Source: Dromiciops gliroides (lineage: Eukaryota > Chordata > Mammalia > Microbiotheria > Microbiotheriidae). Taken from it: a DNA stretch of 64,000 nt. A program made the position numbers and the translations under genes. Where the stretch lies: contig NC_057865.1 of the NCBI RefSeq assembly GCF_019393635.1, positions 297,179,385 to 297,243,384 of the forward strand, in the 5' to 3' direction. The notes beneath the pieces were generated by a model. That model did not search any database, had not been told where the DNA came from, and was given only the letters and a program-made list of their open reading frames with translations. Shown here piece by piece: positions 31,540 through 42,200 of the stretch (the stretch's first letter is position 1; each line of letters opens with the position of its first letter).

Positions 31540-32450
31540 ATGTCAGCGGGATCCGGGAGGAGTCGGGACAAGGCAAGCTCCGCCTCCACACCTGGGCCGG
31601 TCCCAGAGCGGACCCGGCTCGGGACCGAGGCCCCCCCGAGCTAGAGCTCGCGCAAGCGCAGAGAGGCCACTGAGGCCCCTCCTCCGTCGCTCAGAAGCCG
31701 GGTTCCTTCGGCGCCTGGTCTATTTCACTGGGACCCAAGCCAAGCCCCGCCTCACCTGCCAAGCCTCGGATCTTCATTGGACAAGAAGCCGCCGCGCTGC
31801 GAGTACGTGAACGAATCAGACCTCGCCAACGAGTTTGGGCCAATGGGAGAGGCCCGTGTCAGCACAAAGCCCACATTGGAAGCCCGAGACCCGCCCCGCC
31901 CAGCTCCCTGTGTTACGTCATAGTGGGCGGTCATTTTGACTAGGGGCAGAGGCTACGGCTTCCCGCCTAGGCGGCGGCCATATTTAATGCGGGTCACGTC
32001 ATGGTCGTTTCTTAAAGGGGCAGCCTCCAGCGGGCTCCTCCAGCCCAGATCCCTCCACTCTCCGAGCGCCCCGCCCCTCGGGAACCCCTCCGCGACCGTT
32101 AGCCGCTGGTCGCGCGTGCGCCGCGCCACGCCACGCCGCGCCACGCCAGCGGGACGCGACGAGCGCGACGGGGCTAGAGTGAGTGTCTCCACCGAGGCAG
32201 GGACTGGAGCTGGTGCCGGGGACGGAGTCGGACCGGGCGAGAGGCCGAGCTTAGCCAAGCGGCGGCGGGTGAGGCCCGGGCGGGGCTTGGGGGGCGGTGG
32301 TCCGAGAGCCCTGGGACTGACACGTGGCGGGCGGGGTCTGCCGGGGACGGCACCCGAGGCGGGAGCACGGCCTGGGCAAAGGCGAAGTCCCCCCCCCCCC
32401 GAGGCTTCTCCTCGGTCCGTACTCGAGGCCGCGGCCGGCGTGGGGGTGGG
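31540..32450. promoter_or_regulatory. CpG-rich bidirectional promoter of CRELD2 and ALG12
   Basis: This GC- and CpG-dense block lies between the divergent CRELD2 start and the ALG12 first exon. It has no TATA box. Visible motifs: NRF1-like GCGCAAGCGC at 31650-31659 and GCGCGTGCGC at 32112-32121; CRE-like TTACGTCA at 31913-31920; TGACGTGA (minus strand) at 31994-32001, which fits the UPRE/ATF6-type core; a YY1-like GCCATATT at 31977-31984; and CCAAT boxes on both strands (about 31774, 31839 and 31875). I did not find a perfect ERSE (CCAAT-N9-CCACG). The CRELD2-ALG12 head-to-head arrangement and CRELD2's ER-stress induction are known in other mammals. The exact transcription starts are inference. 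Confidence 0.8.
32150..32268 (+). other. ALG12: Probable ALG12 non-coding first exon
   Basis: GC-rich sequence in the CpG island ends at a GCG|GTGAGG donor (exon end 32268); a second possible donor, CTAGA|GTGAGT, ends the exon at 32178. The 5' boundary is not visible in the sequence. The next exon begins after a clean acceptor at 35991-35992 (CTTCTTGAAACAG). Splicing to it is inference from the absence of any promoter-like sequence nearer the ATG. Confidence 0.5.
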
Positions 32451-32479
32451 GGCGCTTAACTCTTAGGGTCCGTGATGAG

Positions 32480-32570
32480 GCTTTTATGATCCCCGCTTTA
32501 CAGAGGGGGGAAACAGGCAGGCAGCGGTGACGTGACTTGCCCAGGACTCCGATCTCTTTCCCCAACAGGG
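32480..32570 (-). mobile_element. MIR relic
   Basis: GCTTTACAGAGGGGGGAAAC and GTGACTTGCCCAGGACTCC. Another MIR-like piece is at 32690-32770. Confidence 0.5.
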
Positions 32571-32934
32571 GGCTCAGCCTCAGTCCCTGGTCAGACAGCT
32601 GGGCCTAGTGAGGGGTGTCCTGCCCTGGTTATGAGAGCTGGTCCCCTCCCCCCAGTCTAGGGCTCGAGATTTGGTTGGGGTCTTTCCCATAGTGATATTA
32701 ATTCTCCCCATTTCACAGACGAAGAGATGGAGGTGGCCAGAGGCTAGGAGCTGCGGTGCCCCCGGGGGCCCAGACCTCTGCAAGTTCTGGTTCCCAAGGA
32801 GAGCAATTTGTAGAACTATGTTTTTCCCATTGTTTAGAAAGTCCATTTGCAAGACTTTTAAGGGCTTTTTAAAAGCATACTGCAAACCCATAGTTAGATC
32901 CTATTTTGACCTCCAGGTTTCCAGTAAGTGGCTC

Positions 32935-33850
32935 ATCGCAGAGGGGCATTTATTAAACACCTACTGTTTGCCAAACCTTGTGCCATTAAGTGGGGATGCA
33001 AACAAAGTCTAGTGGGGGAGACAGCATGTGGACAGCTACATACAAACAAGCTGTGTACAGTATGAATTGGAGATAATCCATGCAGGGGGCTTTAATTAAG
33101 GAGGATGGGGAAGACTCCTCGTAGAAGGTGGGGTTTTAATTGGGACTTAAAGCAAGCTGGGGAGATCAGTAGTGGGAGCGGAGGAGGGAGAGCGTCCCAG
33201 GCAGGGGGTCAGCCAGAGAGGATGCCCAGAGTCAAGAGACCAGTGTCCCTGGATTGATGAGTATGTGCTAGGGAGGGAGGTGTAAGAAGACTGGGAAGAT
33301 AAGAGGGGCCAAGTTATGAAAGGCTGTGAATGACAGAGGATTTTTATATTTGATCCTGGAGGCAGTAGGGAGCCATGGGAGTTTATTGAGTAGGGGGTGA
33401 CCTGGTTAGTTAGACCTGTGTTTTAGGAAAATCACTTTAGTGGCTGATTGGACAGTAGAGGAGTGGGGAGAGACTGGAGCTAGGCAGACTTCTTAGCAGC
33501 TGTTGGAGTAGGCCAGGTGTGAGATGATGAGGGCCAGCACCAGGGTTGGGGGCAGGATCCGAGGAGAGAAGGTGGGCACATTGTGGAGATGATGTAGAGG
33601 TAAAATGGGGGAGGGATGCTGCAAAGGCAAAATGGACAAGAGATGTTGCAAAGGTGAAATGGACAAAAAATGCGGCAGAGGTAAAATAGACAAAGATGTT
33701 GCAGAGGTGAAATGGACAGATGTTACAGAGGTGACATGGACAAGAGATGCTGCAAAGGTGAAATGGACAAAGATGCTGCAGAGGTGACATGGACAAGAGA
33801 TGCTGCAGAGGTGACATGGACAGGTCTTGGCACCAGTCTTTTAATAGGGT
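32935..33850 (+). repeat. Best-preserved copy of the old interspersed repeat (1105 family), ALG12 intron 1
   Basis: Continuous order from TTATTAAACACCTACTGTTT through GAGCGTCCCAGGCAGGGG, TTTGATCCTGGAGGCAGTAG, GAAAATCACTTTAGTGGC and GATGATGAGGGCCAGCACC to GGACAGGTCTTGGCACC. No terminal inverted repeat or coding frame was seen. It holds a minisatellite near its 3' end. Confidence 0.7.
33592..33825 (+). repeat. Minisatellite, about 8-9 units of 24-27 nt
   Basis: The unit is ATG(C/T)TGCA(A/G)AGGTGAAATG plus GACAAGAG. Units begin at each ATGCTGCA/ATGTTGCA between about 33616 and 33797, with one diverged unit before. Unit lengths of 24-27 nt differ only in the GACA(A/G)n end. Confidence 0.92.
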
Positions 33851-34224
33851 TTACAAACTCTCAAAGAAGAAGCAAGATTACCTTGCTATAAGTTATTTTT
33901 AAGGTAGCCAGAGCCATGGCTCAGAGGGCTGCCTCCTTATTTTTTAAGCCCTAAGTATTTAGTGATCCAGCCTAGAATTGCTCCAGGCAACACCAGCAGG
34001 CTGACTATGTGTAGTAACTGGGACATAATTTTAAGGGGCGGAGCTTCCTCCATGCCTCCTGTTTGCCATTTCTCAAAGATTGCCCCTATTTCCTATCATC
34101 CCATTTCTCTATTGTTGGCCTCTGACCCAGCATTTGGGGGGATTCCAACTGAGCCAGGGAAGACTTTAATCCTGTTGATGACAGACTGCGGAATGGCTTC
34201 TCCTTCCCTTTTTCTTGCAGCCTG

Positions 34225-34400
34225 GCAAAGTGAAAAGAACACTCAGGTCAGAGTTGGAAGACTTGGGTTCAGGTCCTGGCTCTGTTATTTACTAGCACTG
34301 TGACCAAGAAGAAGTCACTTCACCTCTCTGATCCTCAGTTTCCCCATCTGTAAAACAGAGTTAATAATATTTAGTGTCTACCTCTTGGGGCAGTCTATAA
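34225..34400 (+). mobile_element. MIR in ALG12 intron 1
   Basis: GACTTGGGTTCAGGTCCTGG, CTAGCACTGTGACC, GTTTCCCCATCTGTAAAACA. Confidence 0.8.
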
Positions 34401-35990
34401 GAGAATTGTATTGATGTGATTTTATTGTATTGACTGTTATTTTAAATGTTCTTAACCCTAAGGAGACCATGGCATATCCCATCTTCGTTGTGCATTCAGA
34501 CTTTTAACAACTTATCTTAGTGCTTATTTTATGTGTCCCTGTGCTGCCACTCTGGTTTTTGTTGTCTTCCCCACTGCCACCTCATCCCCAAGAAAAGCCT
34601 TTCAAGATAGTACTACTTAGCCCCTGGTATTTGAGTCTAATTGGCTTCAGATAATGAAGACTTTCCATCTGGTGGAAAATAATTGAACAGATTCTCAAGT
34701 CTGCCACTATTTGCAGTGTGATTCTTGAGATGGTATTTGCCATTTAGAAATGTACCTTTGGTTTTTCTCCTCACCTCATACTGATTCGGTCCTCAAGGTT
34801 AGAAGCAGTGTATTAGTCTGTGAATAAACCAGAATGGTGACCAAACCCCTCTGAACTCTGCTCTTAGTTCTCCAAAGTCACTTTCAGCCATCCGTAATCA
34901 GAGATGGCTGATGTCCACAAAGACCCTCTCTCTGGAGTCATGTTGAATTGTTCTCCCTACTTAGAGCAGCACGTGACTATTCCTGGGTGAAGGTCTTCTA
35001 GGTTTCAAGCCAGAGGTTTCTGTGTTCTGTGACCCCACTTCACAAATGGAAGGTTCCCTCTGTGGGCAACAGGGCTGGACAAATCTTTATCAGGGAGAAG
35101 GGGGCAGGACAGAAGTGGCCAGTGTGGAACATCCCCTAAGACATTCAGAGAGAGAGAGAGAAAAATTTTCCGTCTCCTTCTGCCCACGGTCATCTTGGGC
35201 AGCCTCTGGTCCTGCTGCCCTTCTCTGGGAGTGACAGGGCTCACAGGAGGCGTATTGGCATGAGATTGTGAATTGAAATTTTGTCTGTTCCCTGTGGATG
35301 GTTTTTGCTGTACTTTGAGTGCCCTTGGGGTGGGATGCCAGACCTGTCCGGTGATGAGAGCTGGCCAGGGCTGAGGAGAAGTGTTCACAGGGTGCTTTTC
35401 TCCCAAATAGCAGGATTCTGGGGAGGACCAAGAAGAACCCTGGCCCGTTCCTGTTTGTGCTGACCTCCATCTGATGACAAGAACAGAGGGGAAGGAGCTG
35501 GTCTTAGTCACAGGCCACTGAGGGATTTGGTGAGTCCTTGCCTTTGCCGATCCTACACCCGTGTCACTACTGAGATCCAGTGAGGTGCATGTGGTTGTGG
35601 ACACGGAGCCATGCTGGTCATTTGGGTCCAAGATCAAGAGATGAAGCTGTTCCCTGTGTGGCTCTGGGGCTTCTTGTCACTTAGCAGGTGAGGTCTCTCT
35701 GGCTTCTCTTGTAAAGTGTCCATACTGGACTGTGGGCCAGTGACAGCCAACGAGCAAGCATTCTCTGAACCCCAAATGGTGTTAGACATGCTGTGGGCTG
35801 GGGTTTTATTGATTTATTTTTGCGTTCTCTTTGCTCAGAATTCTGAATCTCGGGTTTTGAGGTTGAAGTGTCTCTCTCTGGAATGAGCGATGTGCGGGTC
35901 AGATAGGAGACAAAGCCTCAGGTCAGCATTCGGCTAATGGAGTCCAGCTGCAACTTGGTTTTGAGTGTTTTTCCTTTGTCTTCTTGAAAC
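34401..35990. other. ALG12 intron 1, no repeat or exon recognised
   Basis: Low-copy sequence. The (GA)n at 35145-35162 is short. Confidence 0.4.
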
Positions 35991-36071
35991 AGGGCCTTCT
36001 CTCTCCTCCCCAAGCCTAGAAGGACAGCTGGGCCAGCACTGCCCGAAGGGGCCTCCCCTGCCCCCAGTACC

Positions 36072-36233
36072 ATGGCTGGGAAGAGACAAGCCAAGCGGCA
36101 GCCCCTGCTGCTCCTGCTGCTCGTTGCCGTCGCCTTCGTCCACCTTGTCGCCTGTCCCTACTCCAAGGTGGAGGAGAGCTTTAGCCTGCAGGCCACCCAT
36201 GACATCCTGTACCACCGCTGGGACCTGGACAAG
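36072..36233 (+). CDS. ALG12: ALG12 coding exon 1 (exon starts about 35993)
   Basis: It encodes [10 protein letters not shown], then a leucine-rich membrane segment and [20 protein letters not shown], ending LDK. The 5' UTR part (35993-36071) has no upstream ATG. The donor is AAG|GCGAGT, a GC-type site; a conventional GT nearby would break the frame. The next exon resumes exactly at YDHHEFPG, as in human. Confidence 0.94.
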
Positions 36234-39200
36234 GCGAGTGGGCCACTGGGGCGGAGGGCGCCTGCGGATGCCTCGGTGTTTGCGCCTCGCAGCGGCCGGC
36301 GCCCTTTACAAATGCTCTGCTTGGTAATTGTGCCCCCTTTCTTTGTAGTACGACCATCATGAGTTTCCTGGCGTCGTCCCAAGAACGTTTCTTGGGCCAA
36401 TCGTAGTCGCAGCCTTTTCCAGCCCTGCCGTCTATGTGCTGTCCTTGCTGGAAATGTCCAAATTTTATTCTCAGCTGATAGGTAAGGAGCCTTTAGGGCA
36501 CAGGAGGGGCTGTCCTCCCACCCCCCAGAAACCCCTTCTCTTGGAACCATCAGCATGGGCACCAGGCCTCGGCCCCCGTGCTAGAAAAGCCAGCCGCTGT
36601 GGTGATGAGTGGGCTGGGGAGGGAGCTGGTCCTGGGTCTCCCTCCCTCTGGGTTGGCTGAAGCAGGTTCTATCTTGCTCTAGCTAGGATTCAGCCCTTTG
36701 TAGCAAGTAGACCAGCAAGCCAGACCAAGAAAAGGCCTTTGGTACATTTGGAAATGTTCTATTCAGGTGGCTTCCCTAATTACTGACTCAGGCCAAGGAT
36801 TTGCCTTCCTTGGTTCTCTGCCACTGTTCACCTTTTTACGGGTGAGTCCTCAGACAGGCTGCTAAGGCAGCTTCTCCCTAATTTAAAGATTGGAAGTGAG
36901 TGGAATGCAGAGGCCTCTCAGATAATCCCTTCACGGTGGGCCACTCCAGGGAAACATGGAAGGCAGCCCCCCAGGTCTGATGACCCCCAGAATCCTAGTG
37001 CCAACTACGTACACTGGAAAACCTGGGGGTCTTGGGCAGTTTTGAATCTGTGTCCATCCCCCCATTTTCTCCCTCCTCACAACCAGACATTCCAGTTGAC
37101 CCTTGAGAGCTTTGTTCACTCGCTTCCAAAGAAAGAGTGAGTGTGTTCTGGGTGCAGCAAATTCCTGATACAGGTTTTCTTTGTAGATCCGCCTCATCTG
37201 TGCTGCTGGCTCTCCCCAGCCCCGCTCTGTCAGGAGGGCAGCCCTGTGAGGACACTTCCTCATGGTTGCCTTCTCGGAGAGCATAAGACTAGACTTCTCC
37301 ATTCCCAGTTTGGGACTCTTTGTTTCTGCCTGTTAGAAGTGCTTTTGCATGAGGACTGTTAGCATTTAATACTCTGTGTGGTATGTGGGTTTGAGTGGCA
37401 GCCAACCTCCCGGAGCCCCTCGACAAGTAACCTCATTGAGCGCCACTCCATTGACTGCTGGTGCATCTCACAGCCTCACAGAAGTCACTGAGCTCTGAGG
37501 TGGGGTCAGCCCGTGGTGGCAGCTTCCTTTCACCTGGAAGAGGCCCTGGTAGTCTAGCCCCTTCATCTTACACATGAGGAAACTGAGGCTGAGCAGACAA
37601 CAGGGACATGCCTGGCAAGCTTAAACCCACACTGGGCAGATAAGACAGGCATCTGTGCATTCTTATGACCAGCTGAAGTCAAGGCCTTTTCAAGAAAAGC
37701 AGCATCAGGCAGCTCTCCTCTGTATGGCCTCTGGGATGTGCCATATCCATTGTCTAAAGCTCCCTTTACATGTGGTAAATGGGCACCACGAGCCCATTCT
37801 GCCTCAGGTGACAATGCGGACGGCCAGTGGGGCCATTTGTGCTGATTCTGTTGTGGGTATAGGTGAGATTCAAAGAGTCTCGTACCACACATTTTCAGGT
37901 GTCGTGTAGGGTGCTGGCCTGGCATCCTTCTAGGGTTGGTGATGGTTCTGCTTTGTTGCGGGTGCACTCGTGCCCAGTGCCGAGTAACTTTAGGGAGTGT
38001 GACCCTCTCGGGCTTATGACCGCAGTGTGAGGCAGCTGATGGAAAGGGTCTGATGGCCCTGAACAAGGTGTTGCCAGAGAAACCAGCTGGAAGGAAGACT
38101 TCCTGGAGGAGGTGGTATTTGAGCTGAGACTGGTCAGGCAGGGTTTGGACAGGTGCAGATTAGGGGGAGGGGTCAGGCATGGCAGCCAGGCTGAGGTAGC
38201 CTTGGAGGTACCCCCTAGCTCAGGATCCATGATCTCCTGGAAGGCCACGTGAAGACCACTTACTGAGCATGTTCCCGTCGGGGAAGATGAGATTGAAAAC
38301 TGTACAGGCCAAAAAGCCTGAGAAAGCGTAGCTGCAGCCACTTTTTATCGCAGAGGTGGTGGGGCCGTGGGTGCAGAATAAAGCCTGTGTAGGGGCAGAG
38401 CAGACTGGCTTTTAACTTGTCACAGAGAAGGAAGCAATATTTCGAAGCCAGTGGCACGTGTGAGCACAAGCCATGGCGGCACGCGGTGTGAGCTTGGAGA
38501 GACTGGGAAGAATGAGAAATGGTTGAGACAGGAAGGTGGCCGATCAAACAGTTGAAGTTTGAGCAAAAGGTGACACGGGGCATGTGCGAGAGGTGTCCTT
38601 GAGGTGGGATCATGGGACTTGGGTCATTTGGGGAAGGGGAAACGTGGGGGCAGCACCCAGCTGGTAACCCGGGCATTCCCCAGCGGGAACGGATGGCCCC
38701 CCTTGGTCTTCCTTTGGGGTCTTTCCCCCATAACACTCCTCTGGGCTTCATGCCGCCCCAGTGTCAGCCATGCTTCTGAAAGCTGGGTCTGGCCGACAGG
38801 ATGAGGAGGGAGGCCAAGCCGTCCTGCTGTCGGACCTCCCGCACCTGGCGGAGAGCTGTCTGCATAGTAAAGTGAGGATGAGGGTCAAGGGGATCAGGTT
38901 TGTTGTGGGTGCAGAGCTCGAGAGAGGCCAGGCCTGGTGGTGGGCTCCACCACCTTCTCTGAGTGTGACAGACGCCCTTCCCCCGGGCATGTCGCTGGCC
39001 CAGCTGGACCCTGTAGCTGTCAATGCTGCTGATTACCGACAGGCTTCGTCTTCTCGCCCCTGCAGTGAGAGGAATCCTCGGGCTCGGTGTCATCTATGGA
39101 CTCTGGAGGCTACAGAAGGAGGTCCGAAGACAACTGGGGGCCACCGTGGCCACCGTCTTTTGTCTCATCACGGCCTCCCAGTTCCACCTGATGTTCTACT

Positions 39201-42200
39201 GCACGCGGACGCTGCCCAACGTGTTTGCGCTGCCCGTGGGTATGTGGGGGCACGGGCCGGGGCCTGTGACTGTGAGGGAGAGACAGGTGGTGCTGGATAT
39301 CTCCACCTAGAGGCTCCCCATCGGTCTTCGGTGCTTGCCCAGGCTCAGGGCAGGCCCTCGGGAGCATGGTGGGGATGGTCCTTGGGGGTTTCCTCGCCGA
39401 CAGGGTCAGGCTTCTGCCCTGTATTGTGGCACCATCTGGAAAGCCGCCGGGTGTCACCCCCCAGGCCAGAGGGCTCGAGGGTCACACCCGGACAGCCGTC
39501 TTCGTGTCTTTGCAGTGCTGCTGGCCCTGACCGCCTGGATGCAGCAGCAGCGGGGCCGCTTCATCTGGCTCTCGGCATTCGCCATCATTGTCTTCAGGGC
39601 AGAACTGTGCCTCTTCCTCGGCCTCATGCTGCTGTTAACCTTGTTAAGTAAGAAGGTCACCGTGCTGAAGGTGCTGTGCCACGCCGCTCCTGCCGGAATC
39701 GTCTGCTTGGGTGAGACCCCTGCCCCTCCCCCTCTTCCTCCCCGTCACTTAGTCCTAGGATGGCGGGCGTGGCCGGGCGGTCAGCGCTGCCCTGGCAGCC
39801 CAGCTGGGGATGGGTCAGTGGCCGTCCATGAGCGTCTCCCTTGGCATGCCCACAGATGTGCCAGTGTGGCCATTGTGTGCCAGCCGAGGCCCAGACAGGA
39901 CAGCTGGAGACTAAACGTCACCGTGCACTCACAAAGCAGAAAGCCAGCCACACCGCGGCAGTCCTAGATAGTCCTCACTGATGTTCTTTGTAGGTTGGGG
40001 TCTTTGTGGGAGTTTGTTTTATAATTTTTTCAGAAGAGTGGGACGCACTTGACAAGTGGAAGTGTGCATGCCTAGGGGCTGACCCCCCTTTTCCAGGCGT
40101 TGGGTGACAGGACTTTGAGTCCCCTAGATGGAGGTCCAGTCTTAGTTCTTTTTTTTTTTTTTTTTTGGTGAGGCAATTGGGGTTAAGTGACTTGCCCAGG
40201 GTCACACAGCTAGTGTCAAGTGTCTGAGGCCAGATTTGAACTCAGGTCCTCCTGAATCCAGGGCCGGTGCTGTATCCACTGCACCACTTAGCTACCCCTT
40301 AGTCGTTCTTTCTTGATCCACACATGCCATGTTGCTGTGTGGCCCAGTGCAAAGACAGGGCCCGGGACCCCTCTAAGCTTACTTGTCTATAAAATGAGAT
40401 TCTCCGAGGTCCCTTTGGGCTCCGTGTCAAGGATCTAGCATCCAATCAGTGGCCAAGACTTGTTAGGTCCGAGCACGGCTCTGTCCCTTTCTTGCCTCCC
40501 AAGTCCAGCAGCGCAGGTCAGAGCCCCGTTTCCTCCTGTCCCCAAAGCCTTCCAGTCACCTTTTCATCCCGCGCACCTCTCCAAAGAACTGCACTGTAGC
40601 CTCGGCAAGTTGCCCCTGCTGACAAACCTATGGGGATTTTCCTTGGCATCGATCGGGGCACGACAAGACCATCCTTGCTGGCCTGGCCCCGGCTGCCCCG
40701 GAGTCCCCCTTGTGTTGTCTCCCCTCACTCCCCTTGTTCTAGTCCGAGTGATCTCCTGGGCTCCGTCCGTCATGGGCCCCTGGCTGGCCTCCTCTGCCGG
40801 CTCCCTCTTGTGTTTGGTCACCTGCTAGACTAAACTGCTCAAGGGCAGGGCCCGCTTTCCTTGTCCTGATAGGTCTGTAGGAGGCTTGTTGGTGCGGGAA
40901 GGGAGTGCATTGCTGGGGGTTCCCGGAGGCTGGGGGCACTTTTATAACTGGAGATGGGACCTCTCTCCTCCCCCAGGACTGACGGTGGCTGTGGATTCCA
41001 TGTTCTGGCGCCACATTCTGTGGCCAGAGGGCCAGGTGCTGTGGTACAACACAGTTCTGAACAAAAGCTCAGACTGGGGCGTATCCTTTAAGACAAGTCA
41101 AGAAGGATGGCTGGGTGCTGTCCCTCAGGCTCCTGGGGATGGGCATCAGTGGTGGGGAGCGAGGGAAGCCCCCCATTAGGAAGGCAGGTATAGCTGGGTA
41201 CCCGCTGCCCTGCAGACCAGAGCCGGCCTTCAGGAGAGTAGAGGTGGCCCCATATGACCCTGGGCAGGGGCCTTCCCCAGGCCGCCCCTCAGGCCCTGCC
41301 CTGCCCATCCTCATGGGAGAGGGAGCCTCCCTGGGTGGCCTGGGGGTGGTAAGGCCAGGGATGCCCCCTGTAGAGACACCCTCACCCCACACCGTCTCCT
41401 TGACTGCTGCCCACCTGCAGACCTCGCCCTTCCTGTGGTATTTTTACTCGGTTCTGCCGCGGGCTCTGGGCTGCAGCGTCCTCTTCATCCCTCTGGGGGT
41501 CTGGGACCGCAGGACACGGCTGCTGATCCTGCCGGCGGTGGGCTTCATCTTCCTGTACTCGTTCCTCCCTCACAAGGAGCTGCGCTTCATCATGTACACG
41601 TTTCCGGTCTTAAACATTGTGGCAGCCAAAGGTTGTTCACGCATGTGAGTATCCACAGAAAGGCTGTCACCCCTGGGCTCTGGGGCTGTGCCCCTGCCGG
41701 GTTGGTGGCTGACGAACGTTTAGGTATGTTTCAGAAGACATTAGGATTGGGCAGAGGACTCGACCCTTGGCTCCTTGCAAGTGGCATCAGCCTCTGCAGG
41801 TAGTAGACTCTCGAGCCAGGGTGGCGTGTGGGTATCTCTGCAAACAGAGCCAGGCTGGAGTCCCCTGGTATTGATGAGCCTTGTTAATGCCCTAATTGGA
41901 TTCATCCACATGAAAACTCCCTGCAGGATTCTTTTCATTTTGGTGCCTCTTCCCTCTGAGGGCAATGCTCACTTGTAACTAAGGAGACCATTTCCAGTAT
42001 TGATTTTCTGCACGTGCATCCTGGCACATTTTCTGACCTGGCCCCTCACCCATTGTTCTTTGGGGGAACATGATTCGGAAGGCAGCAGGAATTCTGGAGT
42101 AGCCATTGGCCCATCTCTCCCCTCAGGCCTTGGGGGTTAGTGTGGGTGGACAGCAAGGGTCACCCTGCCCTGCTGCACCCTGGGCCCTCCAGGAGGAGTG

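Noticed and set aside
31839-31857. ERSE candidate (CCAAT-N9-CCGTG)
   Set aside because: The distal half differs at two of five positions from CCACG, so it is not a supported ERSE.
31936-32466. A 176-codon plus-strand frame in the CpG island
   Set aside because: GC-rich promoter sequence; Gly/Arg/Pro composition is expected by chance and it has no family match.
33437-33817. Frame with repeated HLCNIC/PLQHLL units
   Set aside because: It is the minisatellite at 33592-33825 read on the reverse strand.
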